Assembly: GCA_030544235.1 (NCBI GenBank)
Contig: CM060462.1
Coordinates: 4,639,501 to 4,703,500 of the forward strand
Origin: Lepturacanthus savala
Taxonomy: Eukaryota > Chordata > Actinopteri > Scombriformes > Trichiuridae
Length of the DNA: 64,000 bases
Direction: 5' to 3'
Within the stretch, counting starts at the first letter, position 1. Each line of letters begins with the position of its first letter. The position numbers were made by a program, and so were the translations under genes. The notes beneath the pieces were generated by a model. It did not search any database. It was not told the origin of the DNA and was given only the letters and a program-made list of their open reading frames with translations. Positions 1-48,045 of this stretch are shown in pieces.

Positions 1-1993
1 GAAGTTTTTGCCTTTTACACAAAAAGTTAAAGGTCCCATATCATGCATATAGCTTGAGCTGCAAACCGAACTGATGTTGGGTGTTTGAAAACTACAAGTT
101 GGTTGGTTCAATATTTTTTCAGGACGGCTTAAACAACCTGCCCAGTCAGTATTTAACATGTCTACCCCTGTGATCGTGCTTCAATTAACATCTTCATTTT
201 AATTAAGAGGCAGCAGTCATGCTTAACTGATATTGATTGCAGCTTGAAGGGAGACTGATGCATCAAAATGGGAACAAGGCCGTATGTGTAAAAGTTCCTG
301 TTAGTATTTCTACATTGATATCTAAAATATATTCCTGTATCTTTGACTATTCAATATTTGTATTTTGTTCATCTTTTAACATTGGCTGGCTGTCATGTGG
401 CTTGAAACATATTTAAGTCAAACATGATACAGGCGAGCAGTCAACATTTCTATTTCTACAACTGTGAACCATCTAACATTAAATAGTAATAGAAAAAAGT
501 AAATATTGAACTTCTTAACCCTTACAGACTGTAAGGTCTCATTGAGTCCTCTCATGGTTTTGTATTCAGTGGCATTTCGTCTGTGATCATGCTGCAGAGA
601 AATGCTTTGTTGGAGCCACTTTTTTCTAATAAATGTTGAATTGAAAAAGAAATTGAAAAATGCATCCTTTCATTCTGTTTAAAGAAAAAAAAAGTCTTTT
701 CAGCATGTTAAGGACTCATTTAGTCCTTGTGACGTCCAAAGGAAAAACTATTTTGGTGGTTTTATATATTCAGGATATTTTTTTCCTTTGGTATGTTAAT
801 GAGCTTCATTCCCAACAAAACTGTTAAAATTCAATCATTGAAATTGATAAATTAACCCTCTACACACATGTTTCTGTGATGTGCCCCTCACCTTCACACA
901 AAAACACACAAAAGTGGAAATGTTTTCAATTAAAAAGTGTCTGGAGAGACGTCATGACTATAACCATTTGAGGTCAGACAATATTTATATGTTTATGGAG
1001 ATAATTAGATTCCAGACATTTTTGTTTTATAAAAAAAAATTACAATTTACCTGCAGAAACTCTTTGAATCCCCTATTTAGTCCCTCTTATTTTCAAGAAA
1101 ACCACACATTTGCAGGCAAAGCACACATTGCAAATTTCAGAGGCTCAGGCTCACTTATTTATAAAGCTTTTGGGGAAATTATTTTAATCTATATCTTGTT
1201 CTTGTTTTTCTTCTTCATCTTCTTCACATTAATCACACCTTGCACCATACCCATTTTCTCTGGAAGAACCCAATGAGTAGCCAGGTATCACATGTACTAA
1301 ACCGGCTTGCAAGCAAACCATGTGACGTACACGGCCCCCACCTCATCCCATCACTTGACAGCTGTTGGACAGAATTCGTCCTTGAGGATTGTATGTTGAG
1401 AGGTCCTGAGCTATTGTCACCGGTGCTGTAAACTAACCTTCAAGGGCTGTAACTAAAGCCGACGTTTGGCATTAAGGAGTTTGATAATTAAATCATTACG
1501 AGAACGGTCTGTGGCTGCTGCTTTACCTGCAACTCAAAACTCTGTCTGGAACAAGTAGCAGTAGGGCTGACTGGATCTGGTTCTGGGCTGTGACCTCTGA
1601 CCTTTAAGAGAAATGCATATTTTCATCCCATGCAAACACACACACACATAATAAAATAACTAAAAACAGATAAACACAATAAAGTCAAAAAGAATTAGTG
1701 CATTAAGTCAAATTTATTTATATCGTACATATTATACCATATGCATTAGACCTCCAAAATGCCAAAAACAATACGTATAAAGCTTGAGATTAAATCCATA
1801 AACAAAAAGATATATATATTTATATTCACACATACGAACAACACAGTATGTGTCTGGCTTTGTGTTTTATTTCACATTTGTTTGTATAATACTGGTGAAA
1901 ATGCACACAGTGATCAGAGATACTAACATGGAAGCAAACAAAACATCTTCTTTGTATAGTTTTGTTTAACCCTGTCTTATTTTGTCTTTCTAG
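1..1993 (+). other. map2k5 upstream intron (3' part)
   Basis: No coding exon is recognised. The ORFs here are short and AT-rich. Positions about 27-47 carry a sequence ending in aggtcccatatcatgcat that recurs inverted at about 24014-24032, a likely transposon terminus. Confidence 0.7.
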
Positions 1994-35954
<33,961 letters not shown>

Positions 35955-38900
35955 CGTCCTCCCGCCGTCCGCCCCCGAGACGCGCCGCCATGTTTGACCA
36001 CGAACCTTGAACACTTACCGGAGGCTTCAGGGTCAATACACACTGTACAAAATGACCGTATGTACACGGAGGAAAATCGCTAGAGGTTAAAAACTCCGTG
36101 TGAGTAATTTTTCATTTAACAGCACTTTGGCGCCGTGACAATGAAGAGCTCGCATCCTTTCAACTGAATCTCTGCATCCAAGCGGCGCAGAGAGGTAATT
36201 CTTTCCAGCATGAGTCTCCATCCACGGCTTCGGTCCCAGGTTTTTCTTTTTTTTTCCGGGGAGCACATGCAAATTGCAGAAAAAAGTGAGCATCCTGATC
36301 TGATCTACGGAGCGAAATGGTCCCGAATTAAAGGATCAGTGACTATAAATAACTTCACAGTGTAGGACTACAATATGCTGACAGAGTTCTCTTTCGGGAT
36401 GGGATCTCAAATAACCGGCTTGTGCTTTACTGTTGACAGCCCTCTAGTGAATGTCTTTGCCTGTGAATAACTGCCTATGTGTGTGCCTGTTTTACCGGTG
36501 GTATCATTTATTACCTCAGCAAACATGTCACTGTAATAGTAAGTTTACCCCCAAAATTAACTCTTATCAATGCCAGGACTAGAATATTAGTCTCCCAGTT
36601 CTTCCCATACCTTGTAAGGGTAGAGAATAAGTGGATTTAAAGCTCCCTCTCCTTGTTTAAAGGAGTAACAGTAACAATGAGCCAGAAGCAGCACTGCAGT
36701 GTTAGAATGAAATATTGACCACCATCTTTTCTTGATTCACAATGTTAGTGATGTTCACAGTCGTCTGGAGGAGTTTTCTTTTCCTTTTATCCCAGTTTTT
36801 ACTCAGTTGCACATCTATTATTTTCCTTTAGCGCTGGGCTTGGGCCGTGATATTTCCGCTATATGCAATATTTTTCACAATTTCAGGGAGGTTTATAAAA
36901 AAGACAAACACCTTTTTTTCTTTTTTTTGACTGCTGCAGCTCACTATTCTTTTAAGTCAAGGCTGCAGAGACAATTACTGAAACTGAAATGAATATACAA
37001 CAATGCACTTATGTTATTTCCTTACTATTTTACAGCCTTTCTCTAATACTTAAAGGAATCCCCAAAGGTTTCTGTAGCAACCTGGAGAACAGTTAAAGGA
37101 GCGACTGTGGAGGATCATAAAACGACAGTCGGTGACATCAAGACTTTAAAATCTGTTCTAAAAGATACAGAGAGTCCTACAGATTGTGCTCACCTTCAGT
37201 AGATTGAACATTGAACAAATTAGTTTAAAAACTGAGATCTAAAAGGCACAAAGGTTTCTAACTTTTCATTATTTGCCGTGGTTGTTTATTTTATTTGGAC
37301 CCCCTCATATCGGCCCAAGCCTACTTTGCACACGTCTGATCATCTTTAGCTTTTTGTTTTTCATAGAATAAGAGGCCATAATTCTTCTTCCCTTATAAGA
37401 CAACATTCTTTTTCATTTAAACACTTGTTTTATCCTGACGTTAGTAAGATATAGCATTGACTCCACAGAAAAAAATGATATCATATTGCCTCATGAGATC
37501 AGTTATTGACCTATAAAGGGAGTAACATTAATGCAGTGCAGTTAACACCAAAGACCATTGAAGAGCCAAATCTTGAATTATATCTCATGACAGGAATGTA
37601 ATGGATTAAGTGATGATGAATGCGTTGACAAGGTCTTTTGTGCTGCTGATGGAATGTGCAACACTCAATTGCAATTCAATGCCACTAAAGCAGAGTGAAA
37701 GCAGCCTACAGTCACATGATGTGTACAGTGGGATCATCTCTGGTGAAGGATGTGTCAGCACAGGAGAAAAAGACTTGGTCCTCTTTAATGATGATGATGC
37801 GACACACGGATGGAATGATGCCTGTAATTCATGGTTGAGAACTCAATTTGTTTGTAGCACAATTACACATTGCGCCAACGTGACCTTAATTTAGAAGCTG
37901 CATCTAAATGTGATCTATAATGTATATATAAAACCAAGACCATTTTTTCATCCGTATGATTTTCTGGCACCATATGTTGAATTTCTGCCACTCAAAGACA
38001 AAAAGTCAAAGACATATGATGGAGAAACGCTGCACGCTGTGTCCCAACTCCACAGGCGTAACTCCGCTTTCTCTGGGGAGGTCATGTCTCCCCTGATATA
38101 AAGTAGTAAATATATAATGTGACATGCATATGTTATGTCTTTTGTTAAGAAATGCAGTAAATGAAGTCTTTGAGGCTCAAAATGTCCACCAGGCTGCTTA
38201 TGGGCCTGAATGTAGCTCTAAAAGCTCCTTAATGTGCCAATTTTCATATATAACTATCATAGAATTGTGGGAAATGCACAAAAATTCCCAATGTCTATAC
38301 CCTTGCCCAACTTCAGATTTATAATGCATTTAAATATATTATTATTTTTATAATAATCAATTGTGAATATATAAAAAGTGATTCATGACTCGTATTCGCT
38401 TTTTTTCTTCTTCGAAAGCGTTGGATCTTCATGCTTGTCTATTACGTCTAATATTACTTTACTTTCTCCTGTCCAACTGTGCACATTTCCTCTTAGAACA
38501 GCATCATAAAGTGCAATAGTTCCTTGAATCTAAAGATATGCAGAGGAATAATGTGACAGTGACGTGTGTCAGATGGAGTTGGGACACAGCACCACAGTCT
38601 GGTAGAAACTTATTGCGTTACTGCATGAATCAAACAGGAAACTTCTCCTAGTGTTTTCTCACTAAACGTTATATATGATCCATAGAATATGTGACTACTA
38701 TATGACGAGAGGCAACTTTATTTATAGAGCACATTTCAGCCCAAAGGCAGCTGACAGTTCTTTAAAAACATTAAGAGCATCAGTGCGGAGAGAAAAAATA
38801 CTATACAAATTACAACATAAAAGACGGAAATAAAGCAACACAATTAGATTAAAACATGAGCAGAAGAAACGAAATTAAGAAATTGAAAATGTCTTTAAAT

Positions 38901-41064
38901 TGGCCTTCATATAGAATCTATTTCCATATCTAATCCTCTGTTATCACCTATAAAAGCTGTTTGAAGAAACAGCAGTTATTGTCCTGTATCATTCCAAATT
39001 GTTTATTAAAGTGAAGGGAACTGTTTTTATTATTTTTATTATTAGTTTATGACCAACAAAGGAGTTTCACATGCATCAATCCATATAAACAAAGTTCCTG
39101 GATGCCATTATTCGCCTCTGGAAACTGAAAATGACTCAGAGCCTTTTAAAACCAATGTATATAAATAAGCTTTTCCCTTCACATTGGGAAGATGTTGCCG
39201 CCATAAGGTTTGAATATGATCCAATAACGTTGTTTAAGAGAAATCTTCTTTCTATTATTTCACATATTGTTCATTATATTCTGTCACTTTGGATAAGTTA
39301 GATTCTACACTGTTCATTTACCTGTAAGACGTGATCTTACATTAGTTCGGCCTTGGATTTAACAATATTAGCTGGTTACGACTTTAGAAAAAACATTTGT
39401 CTATTCTAGCAACCAAAAAAAGCAGGTTACTGTGAGCTCCACATGCATACAAACACGTTTTATTGTTTCTTTGATGGTTCAGCTTTGTTCTCATTGACTG
39501 TGACTTTTTTTAATATTAATTTGCAGCATCAATATCATGGAAATATTTATTATTTTTTACTTTCAGCTTGCTAACAACAGCGATCACCTCCTGCTGTGTG
39601 CTGTGATGTTACTGGCTGATAACGGCCTTTTTCTGTAATTATTTGTTGGCACATATTCCAACCATAATGCACAAATAAAATGTATTTAAACATAATTATT
39701 CAAATTGTATGTTCTGCTGTATTTTACCTTTGACCTTTGAGTCCAAACATTCTATTTATTGAAATGTGTTTCTAGTTTATTAAGTAAAGAAAACTGGAAT
39801 CTCTGCTTTCATGCAGACACGAGATGAAAAAACGTCTTTAAAACCAGATCCAGTGGCCGTCGGCGGCTTCAGGAGGAATTAATGAGCTCGTAGTTGAGGG
39901 TCACGGACAGGGTGGGGAAGAGATGGGGGCTGACCCAAACCTGAAAGCACCTTGCTGTCTAAAGTTCACTTCTGATTTGCATTTGATAATTACGTAATCT
40001 TGCTCAACCTTTAATTAACATCAGCTTCATTCCTGGTTATTAATTTGTTCATTATCCTGTTTAAAAAAAAAGAGGTTTGACTTCCCAATATAGTGAAATG
40101 AGAAGATTTGTGTTTACATCAAGGACATCCAGAGATTTGTTCTACAGGTTCATCCTCATGAATAGGAAAACCACATTTTGAATCAACCTTCCATTATAAC
40201 TGGTTTGAGACTCGAATCATCCCCCAAACATTCAGCTTTTGTTCGCTCCGGTGACGAACAAAATTGCCTCCGGAACTCCCTAAACGCACCGTTCACCAAC
40301 CGTCTATAGGCCCTTTCACACTCATATTGATAGGAAATGGCAAGTTAACACAGATGCTACCAATGATACTAATTAAGGTTCAGTTACATTCAGGTCAAAC
40401 AGAGTCCGGCTGCTGTTGTGCACGTTGGCTCGGTTGAAAGGCTCCGCTACACTTAATTAGATTGTAATGTGTAGCATGTTATTATTCCATATAATGTCCA
40501 CGTTTTGTTTATTCATGCGTAAATCTTACACAACGCACCTTGACACCGTGTCGATTTGTGCAAAAAGCTGTCACTTTGTTTCGCATTTAAAAGTTTGTGT
40601 TTGCACCCTGCTGTCTTCCCAAGAGCCTCACGTGTTTATTTTATTAGTCCGACTTAAAGCGATAGTTGAACGATGAAGAAACAGCTTTCTGTTCTAGTGC
40701 CACCATGCACAGGGTTGATCGGATGAACAGGTAATGACGGGGGTATTCAGGTGTGTTGTGTCGGTCTCCAGAGGAAAACAGTTGGGTGGATGAAGAGTTT
40801 ATACGAGCATTTGTTTGCAAGATACTGCAAAAAGTTTGATCTGAATCTTCTTCAAATTTTCAGCGAATGTTAAGAATGGTACCATGAACAGATGGTTCTG
40901 GTTTATGGATCACATTGAATTGTCTGCTAACCTTTAAACAGGCAACCTGGCAGTGATATCTAGAACCTGACCCAACAATAGGACAACAATGTTGGGTTTA
41001 CCTCCATTAATATGTCTGGCTGAGGTCTGTGCTCTCAGATGCTTTTCTAATTTTTGGTTATGAA

Positions 41065-41077
41065 ACAATCTCATTTA
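41065..41077 (+). repeat. Target-site duplication, left
   Basis: acaatctcattta, identical to 41428-41440; the two flank the SINE body exactly. Confidence 0.85.
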
Positions 41078-41427
41078 GGGCGACACGGTGGAGCAGGGGT
41101 TAGAGCTGTTTCCTCACAGCAAGAAGGTCGCAGGTTCAAGACCTCCTTGGTCCTGGGTCTGGGACCTTTCTGTGTGGAGTTTGCATGTTCTCCCCGTGTC
41201 TGTGTGGGTTTTCACCGGGTACTCCAGCTTCCTCCCACAGTCCAAAAACATGCTGAGGTTAATTGGAGACTCTAAATTGCCCGTAGGTGTGAGTGTGTGA
41301 GTGAATGGTGTGTGTGCCCCACGATTGGCTGGTGTATCCCTGCCTCTCGCCGTAACGCGCTGGGATTGGCTCCAGCAGACCATGTGACCCTAATGAGGAA
41401 TAAGCAGGTATAGAAAATGACTGACTG
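41078..41427 (+). mobile_element. tRNA-derived SINE-like element, recent insertion
   Basis: The 350-bp body begins gggcgacacggtggagcagg (A-box-like) and contains ggttcaagacc at about 41132 (B-box-like). A conserved teleost repeat core follows (ggagtttgcatgttctcccc, then cctcccacagtccaaaaaca), ending in a short (GACT)n tail. Both flanks carry the same 13 bases, acaatctcattta (41065-41077 and 41428-41440), a target-site duplication. Confidence 0.85.
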
Positions 41428-41440
41428 ACAATCTCATTTA
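41428..41440 (+). repeat. Target-site duplication, right
   Basis: acaatctcattta, identical to 41065-41077. Confidence 0.85.
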
Positions 41441-42937
41441 AGTGTGAGTGAATTACTCACAATTGTTTGTGTGTCTATTTTTGACAAGTGTCATTTCAGA
41501 ACTTCTTTGAAATAATGAAATGATTTCCTGCAGTAGCAGGAAGCCGGAGACAGACGGAGATGGAGAAGAAACAAACAACGAACTGAACAACAAATGACTT
41601 CATCAATAGCCAATGTTCCATCTTCAAAACACCCGGCACAGATTAGCGTATAAAGGTAAATGCTCATGGGAAAGGTTTTTTTTTCGGGGGGGTCAGAAAA
41701 CTCTTCTACTTCCAAAAACCCATCTTAGGCCCTTTAATGCTTTGTTTCATGGTCTGGAGTTAGAAAAATCTCACTTTTAAACCAAACCGTGGTGTTTCTC
41801 CTGACCCTAACAAAGCCTCAACCACAGCGTATTAAACCATGAAATAGTATTAGTGGAAAAAATGCATATAACAAAAATGATGATGTGACACATATGAAGC
41901 GTTGCCTTTCAACATTTCCTCATTCAGTGATTCCCCCGGTGACTGGGTCGGACGGATGAATCGTTCTCATCACCATCTTTTTAAAGCTAATCCATGTATC
42001 CCCTCTGAACTCTTGAGTAGTTAACAGAAGGCCAGCGAGGTCTTTGTGTTTAACGTCCCTCGGATCTCCGTGTTATCTTGAGCACAAAAATTGTCACGAT
42101 CTGAGGAAAGGAGGCATAAAAATGTCCACCGAATAATCTCCGCGCTGTCGCTATGCGAATTAAATTAAGAAATCTCATATGTCAGCTTTGAGTTTCCATG
42201 AAGACGCTCAGCCTTCACAGCTGTATTGTATCAGGCACTTTGTGCGATCTTATTTATGCAAGTTTGGGTCTGAATGCATGCAGCACATCTATTAACCGGC
42301 AGATTTAAAAATGACGGCTCTGTGCAGAATCAGCAGACTGAAGGCCTTCCAGGACCCTGACACACACCTGAGCAGCATGCAGCCAGTCGGCCCGTATTGT
42401 ATTGGATTTATTAGCAGGAGCTTTAGAAAGTAGAAGGACAAACAGAGTGATTTCAGAACTGCTCTATATTTTAATATTATGATCATGTAGAAATTCAGCC
42501 CTCGCTTTATTTGATCGTTAAATGAAAGCGGGCTTAAGAAATCATATTTAGTGATTGAGGTTACCTTCACTGTGTGACGGGTGCTTTTCCTGCCTTTTAA
42601 CCCCTTTTTTTTCCGCTGCGATGTAAGCGGCAGTCTAAAAGCAGTAATACAACAAACACTTGATATGAGCCAGAAGGCTGCTCGTCCTTGTATTTCTTTC
42701 TCCGGCGGCGCAGAGAGCCGCCTCTATACTGAGTGAAGCGCATACTACTAACCTTCCAGAAAACTTTCCATGTTTGGGAAAGTTGATTGGTGGTTGATGA
42801 ATGTATGCTCGTCTCTATAATAGACGGCGTGGCAGCATTTATCGCAGCTCTTCACCAAGGCTCCAGCCAGGCAGGAAATCATTTTTGCTTTTGTTACATT
42901 TACTGTAATATCGTTTAAAAAAAACAGCCTTGGACAA

Positions 42938-42940
<3 letters not shown>

Positions 42941-42988
<48 letters not shown>
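42941..42988 (+). repeat. (CTG)16 triplet repeat
   Basis: Sixteen uninterrupted CTG units followed by ATGATGAT, in the map2k5-skor1 gap. Confidence 0.95.
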
Positions 42989-42996
<8 letters not shown>

Positions 42997-45340
42997 AGAA
43001 ATCGTGCATTCGTCAGTCACTATGGAGCTAGTTCGTACTGTTCATAAAGGTCACAAGACAAATCCAAGGGAATGAACATAGCTCTGCTACAGAGATTTTG
43101 ATTAATTTTTCAAAAGAAATCTTTAATTTTCTATTTTTCTGAGAAATATTGGAGAGTTTGACCTCTGGGCCTTGAGCAGTTGTTTATTTAAGACCATGTG
43201 CAGGAATATTTTGAGGGAAAATGTGTCTTTGATGGAACTGCATCTGACATCTGATGACACATAATTACACTGATATTTATGTTTATGTTAAATGTAAAAT
43301 TCTAGTTTGAACTAAATAGATGTAAGTTTGCATGAAACTAACTTTCAGAATCTTTAGAATGTATTTTTTCAGAGAAAAAGGCCTGTGGACTTTCAAAAGT
43401 TTGAGTCAATACCAACAGTGATTACAGATACATAGACCTGTGTTTAAGGGCGGGAACTAGACACTGTACTGTCTCTTTAAATTAAATTTCCATCAGTGAC
43501 GCCTCATAGCTTTTCTATGTCTGATTAGCTTGATGAAAACTTGATCATTAAATTGTTAGCATTGGATGCTAAACAATGATTTCTCAGCTTTTTTCAGGGC
43601 ATCGTTCAGGCGAGGGCGCTAACGTTAGCAAACAACACCACAGCTAAACGACGTCAGCGCTAGCTAGCGGCATTTATACCGCACCAGGTTACAGCCCAAG
43701 CCTGAAAGCTCCATGGCAAGCTAACGTTAGCTAACTGTGTCGTGCTAACTATGCTATATTTTTCCCAGTGGCCAGTCGTGGTACTGCAACAAAAAAAAAC
43801 ATGCAACCCAAAAAGCATTTTTACCATTGACCACAATAGTAAAAGAGATAAAAACCTGTTAATTAGTCATTTTTGTGTTCTATATTCTATATTTCTATAA
43901 AGACTTTTTACCTGTCAAAAAGTGAATCAAAGAACTCAAAGGTGAGTTTTTTTCCATAATTTGCGCATTCTCATCACCCCGGGGCATGATGGGAGACCCA
44001 AGAGCTTCATATAGATACTGTGTAGTCTCTATGGGTCCATAAATGTAGAAGTAAACCCAGGAAGTCAGGACCTTTTTCGGTGTATGTGCCAACTTCCACT
44101 GAAATGAGCAGCAGCCATTTTTTTGGTGAAGTATCCAGTTCTTATGTTACATCTATGGTTGTGGTCTCTCAGCTTCTTCCCTCTGTCAGAGGCTAAATTT
44201 GACTTTTTTAATTTTCTCATGATGTTTTTCATCTCTCTCCTGTGGTTGATACATGAACTAATACACAACCCAACAGAGGCTAAAAACAACTGGTAATTTA
44301 TGAGAAATGATAATATCCATATGAATCTGACCTCCCTCCATTCATGACTTTTACAAACTCCTCGAGCCTCTGCTCATAAAATAAACACCACGACCACGCT
44401 CTGCGTTACTACACGTGCAAAGTGACCGGGCGCACGCGCCAATCACGCGGCTTGATTTGCGGCCCTCGGGAGCAGCTGCTGATCAGTCACAGCTGTCACA
44501 GCCGCCGCAAACACAAACGTTGTTTTGTGGCGCATGTAAATCGTCGCAGCAGGTGATGTATGTCTGTGGTCGCGCTGACCTATAGTGATAATCTGTCTGG
44601 GATGAGGACGTGGCTGCAGCCTGATCTCATCTGGCGGCCTCCGCGCGCGTTATTGACCGCGTATTGTTCGGAGATGCGTCTTCATTCCGGGACCTTCATA
44701 TATTCCCAAATTCCCTCCGAGAGCCGCGTGTCTGCTTTGTGTCTGCCGATGACCTTTTTTTTTTTTTTTACCACAGCAGTCGGACTTGATTAGCACATCA
44801 GGCGGGACAATGAGTGGCCGCCCTGTACACAGCCATTACCCAGATCCCTTTATCAATGTCCTGTAATTAAAATGTCACCGTGTAATTTTCGAGCCATCGC
44901 TTTCCTCTCGGCGGAATCTTTCCTCCAATAAAAAATGCAATCGAAATGCTCTTTTCACTGGAAACAAAAAAAGAGGATACGGAGAAAGCGTTTAAGTGAG
45001 CCGAGCAGCGAGGATCAATAGGCCCTTTAGTCCAAGAGGAGGATTGATTGGTCTCTAAAATGGGATTTATAGGGGTCATGGTTTTATAGGGTGCTGATAC
45101 AACTGTTAATTATAAAACATTTGGCCTCAATTGCTGCTGTTATTAAACCTGTCCTGATTGAGCCGGGCTTGATTTATCTTTTTACATTATGGGTCCAGAT
45201 GCAAGTGTTTGTGAAATAAACGTTCAGAGGGAAGTTGAAGCAGAATCTGATCCTGCAGCTGCTGCTGATCAATGATTGTCAGAGATCATCAGTTTACTTT
45301 AACACTCGCTGCTGCTGTTGCAGGCAGAGGTGTGTTAAAG

Positions 45341-45372
45341 GTGCGCGCGCGCGCGTGTGTGCGCGTGTGCAC
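45341..45372. repeat. Alternating purine-pyrimidine (CG/TG) tract
   Basis: 32 bases of strict alternation (gtgcgcgcgcgcgcg..., then tgcac). Confidence 0.9.
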
Positions 45373-47929
45373 TTCAATACTGGACCCTGCATGAAAAAAA
45401 AGCCCGAAGCTACATGTTCCCATCAGCGGTGCGCGGCGAGATGTGATAATAAGTTTGAACATGATCTTTATTTAAATGTAATCAATTAATTAAAAGATGT
45501 TAACTTAACACCATTAAATAAAAGTCATAAAGCAGCATATATCCTCTAACCCGTCACGTGCGTTGACTCGTTAAATTATAGTAGAGCTTCATTCATTTAA
45601 AGCGCGTCACATAACAACACATTAACGGGATGTTGGTGTTCATTCAAATGGGTTTAGAAAAATAACCCTTTACAGGTTAATGACAGTCAAATGTTTAAAG
45701 GAATGAAATGTGTCCTAGTAAAATATGAAGTAGATTGACAGTAAAACGACTTTTATTTTGAAAAATATAGTAAATCAAGCCTATATGCGTTGATTCAACA
45801 GGGATAATATCAAATAGAAGAGGTTGATCTACATGAGAATAAATTAGAAATCAATATAGCCTACAGAATGAGCCTCAGTGTATTGTCTTTTATTATATTT
45901 TTAATCGTCACCTGGTGCCTGAATTTATATATTTTTTAACATTTCCACAATAAATTGGTGCACAGAAATTCACCAGAGAAAAGGGTTTGACGCTCCAAAT
46001 TGCGAAGATTTACAGACTCGGCCAATAAAGAGGATTCTGACTCTGAAATGAGAGGAAATAAACAGAATAGAAGAAACAAAGCAGACAGGAAAAGTCTATA
46101 ATTCGGAACATTAATCCCGATGGTTTATAAATTGAATGTGACCTCTGTGCCAAAAGTAGGTTTTACGCAATAAAACCACTGTGTCTTCATATAAACGTGG
46201 ATGTCCTGGACTCAGACGTCAGTTTTCAGCGACTCTTCACTTTGTAAAATTGGAAATCAAACTCGTATTAAAAGTCATTTCCCTGACAAACCACCACCTC
46301 CGTGTTCCGCCGCGTTAAATAATCCATCAGGTGTGAGTTCACCTGCTGACTGGCTCCTAATGACTTCAACCTGACGCGCATTAATATTTCAGGCTAAATG
46401 TTTGTTTAAACAATCGTGCGCATATCAATGAGCTGCGGGTCATTTGTATCCAACAGTAATAATAAAGAGCGCGACTAAAATTACCGCTGAAATGTCTAAT
46501 TAAAACCTCCCCTGATGCCGCTGATCAGACACGTCAGCTCACGTTTCTCCGGAATCAGCAGCGACAATGGCCGCATTCAAGACGGCGTCTAAATAATTAA
46601 AAAGAGAGGAATAATTACAGTATAAAATTGTAATTATTGGCAGGGCTGCAGGAGGGGAAACCTCTGATGCTGAAACAGGAGAGACGCGCTCAGGATCAAA
46701 TTCTGCATCAATATTACAGGAAGGTAAAACTGGCGGGTTCAGACGCACGTACACACACACACACACACGTGCACTCACAGGCTGCACAGCGTGTGTTTAC
46801 TGAAAAAGCAGCAGACCTTCATCGCCTTCATCAGGTGTTATTGGAGGCGTATTTGTCTCAAGTTTGTGATTTGACTCCTTGGATTTGTATTTTTAGTCTG
46901 GATGTTCCAATGAGTCTGCTGCTGCCTGATCTCTGTGAAAGTTCATCCCGGACATTTTAGATGCGGCTGCTGTAAAGGATCTAAGATTTATCAGTAGGTC
47001 TAGAATATGGAGCTGAAGACCTGTAAATATAAATATAATGTGTACTTTTGGTTATAGGCCAAATGCATTTAATTGCCAAGTTGTTCAATGACAATAAAGT
47101 TGAATTAAATAACATTAGTTGCACCTTAACATTATTAAAACGTCAATGAATAAAAATCCCAATATATTTAAATACAGTTTAATGTTAATCACACCCCAGG
47201 TATTTTAATCTAAACTATCATTTTTCAGTCTCTAATGTTCATGCTAACACAAAAATTGTCAAATAAGACCATTCTGCTGTACTGTTGCAAATTAATAACA
47301 GAGGTGGATATTAATAGGAACCACCACTGCTGCTTCCTGAGTGAGTGTGTGAGAAGGCAGACTGTATTGTTGCTACAGGTCTAACTAGGTGCTCTTAGAC
47401 CATAAAGGCTTGATATTTTTATATAAATAGACCACAAAAATAAAAATATATCACTTTGGGGAAAAAAAGCAAAATAGGGCCTCTTTAAATTGTGTATAAA
47501 ATAATCAATTTGAATAATAATTTGTGTGAAAAATGTCCAATTGTCTTGTTAAAACCCATAAAATTGTATCTACTCCTCCTTCGTTTAACATATTCCAGAA
47601 TCTCTGTATGTGCAAATATTAATTTTATTTGAAAAGCTGAACTAGTGGAGACACAACGTCTCCTCCTTCACTGTTTGTGCTCTGGAGGCTTCATGTTTCC
47701 ACATCACTTGTGTAAGTTGATTATTGCGCCAGGATTGGCTCCAAAGTATTTGTGATGTCACGAATCGTGTTCTTATAGGCCCCGCCCCTTAAAAAAATCT
47801 GAATTCCAGGGAGTTCAGAGGAACCTTCAGCAGATAAATGTGAAAAAAACAAAGTGCACAGACAATATTCTGTAGTGAGGCTTAAACATCCAATGAATGG
47901 AGAAGAATAAAACACACACTTGAGTGGAT

Positions 47930-48045
47930 GGGGACTTTAAACGGCACTTTTACATTAAATACATTTTTCTACCATCACTTCTATACTTTAACTTAAGAAT
48001 TATGATGAAAGACTTTTACTTGCAGTGGAGTATTTGTCTCTTCAT
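47930..48045 (+). mobile_element. Short fragment of the same MITE-like family
   Basis: Contains acttctatactttaacttaa and acttttacttgcagtggag, typical of the family. Degenerate; boundaries uncertain. Confidence 0.35.

Noticed and set aside
36327..36332. ATTAAA as the definite map2k5 poly(A) signal
   Set aside because: Possible, but such hexamers are frequent in AT-rich DNA and no downstream GU-rich element stands out, so it is mentioned only as a candidate.
41078..41150. Possible tRNA gene from A- and B-box-like sequences
   Set aside because: No cloverleaf can be drawn; the boxes belong to the tRNA-derived head of the SINE.
41054..41383. ORFs of 70-89 codons on both strands
   Set aside because: They lie within the SINE and are repeated genome-wide in fish; not genes.
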